Below, one piece after another: positions 60,447 through 64,000 of a DNA stretch of 64,000 nucleotides. Positions within the stretch are counted from its first letter, which is position 1, and every line of letters begins with the position of its first letter. The DNA comes from Scheffersomyces stipitis CBS 6054 (Eukaryota; Ascomycota; Pichiomycetes; Serinales; Debaryomycetaceae): positions 2,232,001-2,296,000 of the forward strand of contig NC_009068.1 of NCBI RefSeq assembly GCF_000209165.1, given 5' to 3'. The translations under genes and the position numbers were made by a program. The notes below the pieces were generated by a model. It worked only from the letters and a program-made list of their open reading frames with translations. It searched no databases and had not been told where the DNA came from.

Positions 60447-61064
60447 CGTCAATTATTCGGTTATGACGTACTCTGAGAAGGTCGAGTACGTTACTGGTTT
60501 GGTCGCTAAGATTAGTGACACGTCGGTCAGTACTACTGTTCAGTTATCGGCTGCCAAGCTGCTTTCTACCTACTTTGCTGAGCAGCCTCCTACTGACATT
60601 CCTGGTCTCCTCTATCTTACACACTGTAAGCTGGACCATATTTTGTCTAAGTTCAAGGAACTTGGTGCTACCTTGGATCTCACTGACCTCAAATCGTTCC
60701 TAAAACGGATCGATGCCTCACTGTCTTCCACGCCTGGGTCTGTGTTCACGGTGACTACTCTCTCCTCTGCTGGACTGAAGTCTCACCAGAAAGCTCCTGC
60801 CACCTCTCCTATCTGGAATACCCGTTGCTATACGTGCTCTGGTAAGGGCCACCGTTCGAATGTTTGTACTTCCCCTGTTCTCAAGTGTACCAATTGTCTT
60901 GGTAATGGCCACAAGGCCACTAGCTGTCCTTCTCCTGTTCGTACTGGACATTTCCTGTCGTCCCGTACCTCTCTGTCTCCTCGTGTTCATTCTTTTTCTA
61001 CTGCCGCTGGTGATGCCTTTGCATCCACCCCATCCACCCAGGCGTATTCCCTCAATGTATCCCC
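60447..61064 (+). pseudogene. Gag of E, part 2 (two zinc knuckles)
   Basis: Continues part 1 in frame (HVNYSVMTYSEK...). It holds two CX2CX4HX4C knuckles, CYTCSGKGHRSNVC and CTNCLGNGHKATSC, where A-type Gag has one. Cut at 61064 by the C LTR. Confidence 0.88.
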
Positions 61065-61532
61065 TGTTGAAATTCAGAAGCATTCATAGTGTCTTACGTG
61101 TAATAATTGTTAACAGTAAAGGTAGAACTTGTAAGTTGTTCTAGTTATCGTTATTAAAACATTTAGAAAGTCTATCTAACTCTAAGGGGATACCACCCTT
61201 ATTTATGTTGTTGTCTCACACTCACATGCTCCATGTGATTCTTGTTCAATATCTCATGGATCCTATTCTCTGCATCACGTTCACCTCATAGCTGTGGGGT
61301 TGAGACCTTTCTCCACATCTGTTTCCATATGTCCGTGTGGGGTTCTCCTATCATCTCTGTATACCTGCCATTGTGTTTTCTATTACCACCATATCCTTAT
61401 TATGATATATGATTGGCTCTCACAAGAGTTGCAGCCAAATCTATTAGATTATCAATATCCGGTATCTACGATATTTTCTAGATCATGCATATTCATGCAT
61501 TATCAAACTTTATCTAATACCGGATTTCAACA
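61065..61532 (-). repeat. 3' LTR of C
   Basis: 468 bp, TGTTGAAATTCAG...GGATTTCAACA, inverted relative of the B1 5' LTR (40113-40559). Confidence 0.88.
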
Positions 61533-61556
61533 GCCTCCCTTAATCTAATAGTCTCT

Positions 61557-64000
61557 TCACGAAATCCCTGCTAACGCTCTTAATTTTATGTGTTGTGGTT
61601 TTGCTAGCGCCTTTGTGAATATGTCGGCTATATTGAATTCAGATTTGACAGGTATTAATTTTATGGTCTCCTCTTTTATCCTTTCCCGGATGAAATGGTA
61701 TCTTATGTCGATATGCTTAGTCCTCAGATGAACGGTTGGATGTTCACTTAGTTTTATACAGGATACATTATCCTCATGAATTCCTATAGGTAATGTTAGT
61801 GGTATCTGTAGTTCACCAAATAGGGTTCTCAACCAAAGCACTTCCTTCACGGCTTCTGCTAGTGCGATATATTCGGCTTCAGTGGTAGAAGTTGCGACTA
61901 TAGCTTGCTTCTTCGATTTCCAAGAAATCAATCCTCCTCCGAACTTCACTGCATAGCCCGTGATGGATTTCCTATTGTCTGTTGAAGATCCCCAATCTGC
62001 GTCTACAAATACTTCAAGTTGTCCAGTCTTTGAGTAACGTTGCCCAAGAGACCTGGTTCCCTTGAGATATCGAAGAACATGCTTCGCTGCTGTAAGATGT
62101 GCCTCTCTTGGCTCTTTAAAGTATCTACTGAGAACTCCTGTAATAAAACTTATGTCTCCTCTTACCGTGTTGCTAGCATATAGCAACTTTCCAACTATTG
62201 ATCGGTATAAGGTAGGATTCTCCAATAACGCAGTCTCGTTATTTTCAAGTTTCAATCCAGGCAAACCTGGTGTTGATACTGGGTTACAGTTCTCCATTCC
62301 GAACTCTTCTAGGATCTTATCAATATAATCCCCTAAGTCTGCTTTTATTCCATCACTCCCTTGAGTGATATTAATGCCTAGGAACTTCCTAGCTATTCCA
62401 AGATCTTTCATCTTGAACTGGGCACTCAACTGTCCCTTGATTTCTTCTATCTCATTCTGATTGTCTCCAGCAATCAATAAATCATCGACATAAAGTCCAA
62501 TGATCACACTTCTTCTCGTGTATAGTCCATACTCTGACAAAGACCTTTTAAAACCGATCTTCTCAAGGAAACTATTCATTGTTTCATTCCATATCAATGG
62601 AGCCTGTTTCAATCCGTACAAGGACTTATTAAGCTGACACACCTTCTCAAAGGCACTACAATCCTGGTACCCAGATGGTTGCTTCATGTAGATCTTAAGA
62701 TCAATCTTACCATTCAAAAATGCTGTCGACACATCCATCTGGTGTACCTTCTTTCCATACATGGCCGCAAGTGCAAGTAACAACTTGACACTCTCACTCC
62801 TAATTACTGGAGCAAACGTCTCTTTGTAATCAACTCCATATCTTTGTTGGAATCCTCTTACCACAAGCCTAGCTTTGTATTTTCCTCCGTCCTTGATGGT
62901 GTACACCCATCTTACTCCAAGGACCTTCGTTTTCTTTTCCGGGAGATCTACTAATGTCCATGTGTCATTTTCAGAATGAGCAGCCATTTCGGTATTCATG
63001 GCTTCAATCCATTTCTCAGAATCTGAAGAATTAATGGCTTCTTCGTATGTGTTTGGTACTTTCTTGCTCTCTGTAGATTCAACCGACATTTGATAAGCAT
63101 GACCCTGGATACAAATGTTAGCTTCATCATATGTATCATCATTCGGATCATCGCTATTCGATTCTAAAGTCTCGTTCCAAAACTCATTGTCATCTTCAAT
63201 GTATTCATATCTCACTTTCTTTGTCATCTTCGTTGATGGCACTTTCTTTCTCTTGTTTCCAGTCCTCTGATTTTGGTCAGGACTTATCACTGGTGTCAAT
63301 GAGTGTTTGGTGAGAACCTCACCCCCCGTAGAATCGGATGCGAGGAGATTAGATGGCATGCGTGCAAGTTCAGAGTCCGTGGAATCATAGGACAGAAGAG
63401 ACCCAGCAGGGGACGAATGTAATGGTTGCAAATTGTGCGAAATAGATACAGGGGTAGCAGGAGAATCTTCCCTCTGCATATCAGGTGATTGTGCGCGTGA
63501 GTGATCGCTCGAGGAAGTTTCATGTTCATCACTCGAGATGTGCTCAGCTCGTGAAGTGGTGGCAACGTCGGATGAGAAGCGAGGGACACCAGACACGCCC
63601 ATAGGAATAGTCGAAGCAGACGTAGTTGGCGCATGATCAGGTGAGTTTTCAAATGGGTAGATCGATTCATCAAACGAAACTTGATTGGAGCTAACTACTT
63701 TATGAGAATGTAATTCATATATCAAGTATGATGAGCGGTTGCTATCATAGCCTAACATCACACCTTTAACGGCCCGAGGTGAGAATTTCAGGGGACGAAG
63801 AGGTTCAGGAATATAAGCAAATGCAGCACACCCAAACGTGCGAAGATGATCAATCGACGGTGGTTCGAGGTGCAATAGTTCGAACAGCGTCTTGTCAGCA
63901 ATAATCCTGGAGGGGAGCCTATTCAATAAATATGCGGCACATTTAACAGCGTAGGGCCAGAATGCTTGAGGAACAGAAGCATGTCCAAGTAGCGTCCTGG
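61557..64000 (-). CDS. pol: Pol polyprotein of C, C-terminal part (integrase end, RT, RNase H)
   Basis: Open from the right edge (RTLLGHASVPQAFWPYAVK...) to the stop at 61557, ~814 codons with no break. The integrase C-terminal region is followed by a Ser/Asp/His-rich spacer (HISSDEHETSSSDHSR), RT with WVYTIKDGGKYKARLVV, QMDVSTAFLNGKIDLK, LNKSLYGLKQAPLIW and LYVDDLLIAG, then RNase H with VDADWGSSTDNRKS, TEAEYIALAEAV, HEDNVSC and FNIADIFTKALA. It gives the intact reference against which the damage in B1 is read (104-bp deletion, loss of gag and of the front of pol). Confidence 0.92.
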   Translation of the reverse strand, partial: RTLLGHASVPQAFWPYAVKCAAYLLNRLPSRIIADKTLFELLHLEPPSIDHLRTFGCAAFAYIPEPLRPLKFSPRAVKGVMLGYDSNRSSYLIYELHSHKVVSSNQVSFDESIYPFENSPDHAPTTSASTIPMGVSGVPRFSSDVATTSRAEHISSDEHETSSSDHSRAQSPDMQREDSPATPVSISHNLQPLHSSPAGSLLSYDSTDSELARMPSNLLASDSTGGEVLTKHSLTPVISPDQNQRTGNKRKKVPSTKMTKKVRYEYIEDDNEFWNETLESNSDDPNDDTYDEANICIQGHAYQMSVESTESKKVPNTYEEAINSSDSEKWIEAMNTEMAAHSENDTWTLVDLPEKKTKVLGVRWVYTIKDGGKYKARLVVRGFQQRYGVDYKETFAPVIRSESVKLLLALAAMYGKKVHQMDVSTAFLNGKIDLKIYMKQPSGYQDCSAFEKVCQLNKSLYGLKQAPLIWNETMNSFLEKIGFKRSLSEYGLYTRRSVIIGLYVDDLLIAGDNQNEIEEIKGQLSAQFKMKDLGIARKFLGINITQGSDGIKADLGDYIDKILEEFGMENCNPVSTPGLPGLKLENNETALLENPTLYRSIVGKLLYASNTVRGDISFITGVLSRYFKEPREAHLTAAKHVLRYLKGTRSLGQRYSKTGQLEVFVDADWGSSTDNRKSITGYAVKFGGGLISWKSKKQAIVATSTTEAEYIALAEAVKEVLWLRTLFGELQIPLTLPIGIHEDNVSCIKLSEHPTVHLRTKHIDIRYHFIRERIKEETIKLIPVKSEFNIADIFTKALAKPQHIKLRALAGIS

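Larger units (their letters stand above)
34938..64000. other. Nested Ty5-like retrotransposon cluster, candidate centromeric region
   Basis: 29 kb to the window edge with no host gene, made of at least seven copia elements or parts inserted into one another: A1, B1, an A-type LTR cluster, D, E, A2, A3, C. Wherever the primer site is present it is GGTTATGAGCC, complementary to the anticodon loop and stem of initiator tRNA-Met (half-tRNA priming as in Ty5 and copia). Centromeres of S. stipitis and D. hansenii are reported to lie in such Ty5-like clusters, one per chromosome. The centromere role is inference. Confidence 0.6.
46919..64000 (+). mobile_element. Ty5-like element E (plus), split by A2/A3 and C, 3' end outside window
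   Basis: 5' LTR, primer site and gag are present. gag is interrupted at 47564 by A2 (with A3 inside it), resumes at 60447, and is interrupted again at 61064 by C. Its pol, if present, lies beyond the right edge. Confidence 0.8.
61065..64000 (-). mobile_element. Ty5-like element C (B family), 5' end outside window
   Basis: 3' LTR 61065-61532 (468 bp), purine-tract complement GCCTCCCTT at 61533, then pol on the minus strand open to the right edge. Inserted in the gag of E; the 5 bp before it are TCCCC, and the partner copy is beyond the window. Confidence 0.9.

Overview
This window looks like chromosomal DNA of an ascomycete yeast, most likely of the CTG-Ser clade (Scheffersomyces/Debaryomyces type). 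It is AT-rich with compact genes and very short spliceosomal introns (51 and 53 nt, TACTAAC-like branch sites). It carries a Tca2-like copia element primed by a tRNA-Arg(UCU) anticodon arm, and a dense cluster of Ty5-like elements whose primer sites match a half-molecule of initiator tRNA-Met. Clusters of Ty5-like elements are known to mark the centromeres of S. stipitis and D. hansenii. The species call is inference.

Left and middle part (1-34,500), mostly single-copy genes: the 3' two thirds of an FKS-family beta-1,3-glucan synthase; a TPR co-chaperone-like gene; an intact 6.57-kb Tca2-like retrotransposon (4808-11378) inserted between that gene and YIH1; then YIH1, MPP6, PWP2, GSY1 (glycogen synthase), an unrecognised secreted protein, tRNA-Leu(UAA), a decayed LINE relic, PPM1, TRM9, a short PIG-S/GPI17-like gene, TAF11 and a Zn2Cys6 regulator. 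The YIH1 and MPP6 gene models both need an intron to give full-length conserved proteins.

Right part (34,938-64,000) is a nest of LTR retrotransposons with no host gene. By reading LTR ends, primer sites, polypurine tracts and 5-bp target duplications I reconstruct: element A1 (minus) broken by B1 (plus). B1 carries an A-type LTR cluster, a non-autonomous element D (43147-46810, TSD GTACG), and E (plus). The gag of E is split by A2 (minus, TSD ATCCA), whose own 5' LTR is split by A3 (minus, TSD AATCC). E is split again by C (minus), which runs off the right edge. A2 and A3 keep full-length Gag-Pol frames. The repeated insertion of Ty5-like elements into each other, with no genes, makes this a strong candidate for a centromere or its flank.

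The most unusual object is element D. It has two LTRs that read as identical, an intact primer site, a polypurine tract and a perfect target duplication, but no coding capacity. Its 2.8-kb interior is packed with perfect short hairpins and ends in a 50-bp tandem array with a 100-bp higher-order alternation. It looks like a recently mobilised, structured non-coding passenger of the Ty5-like machinery.
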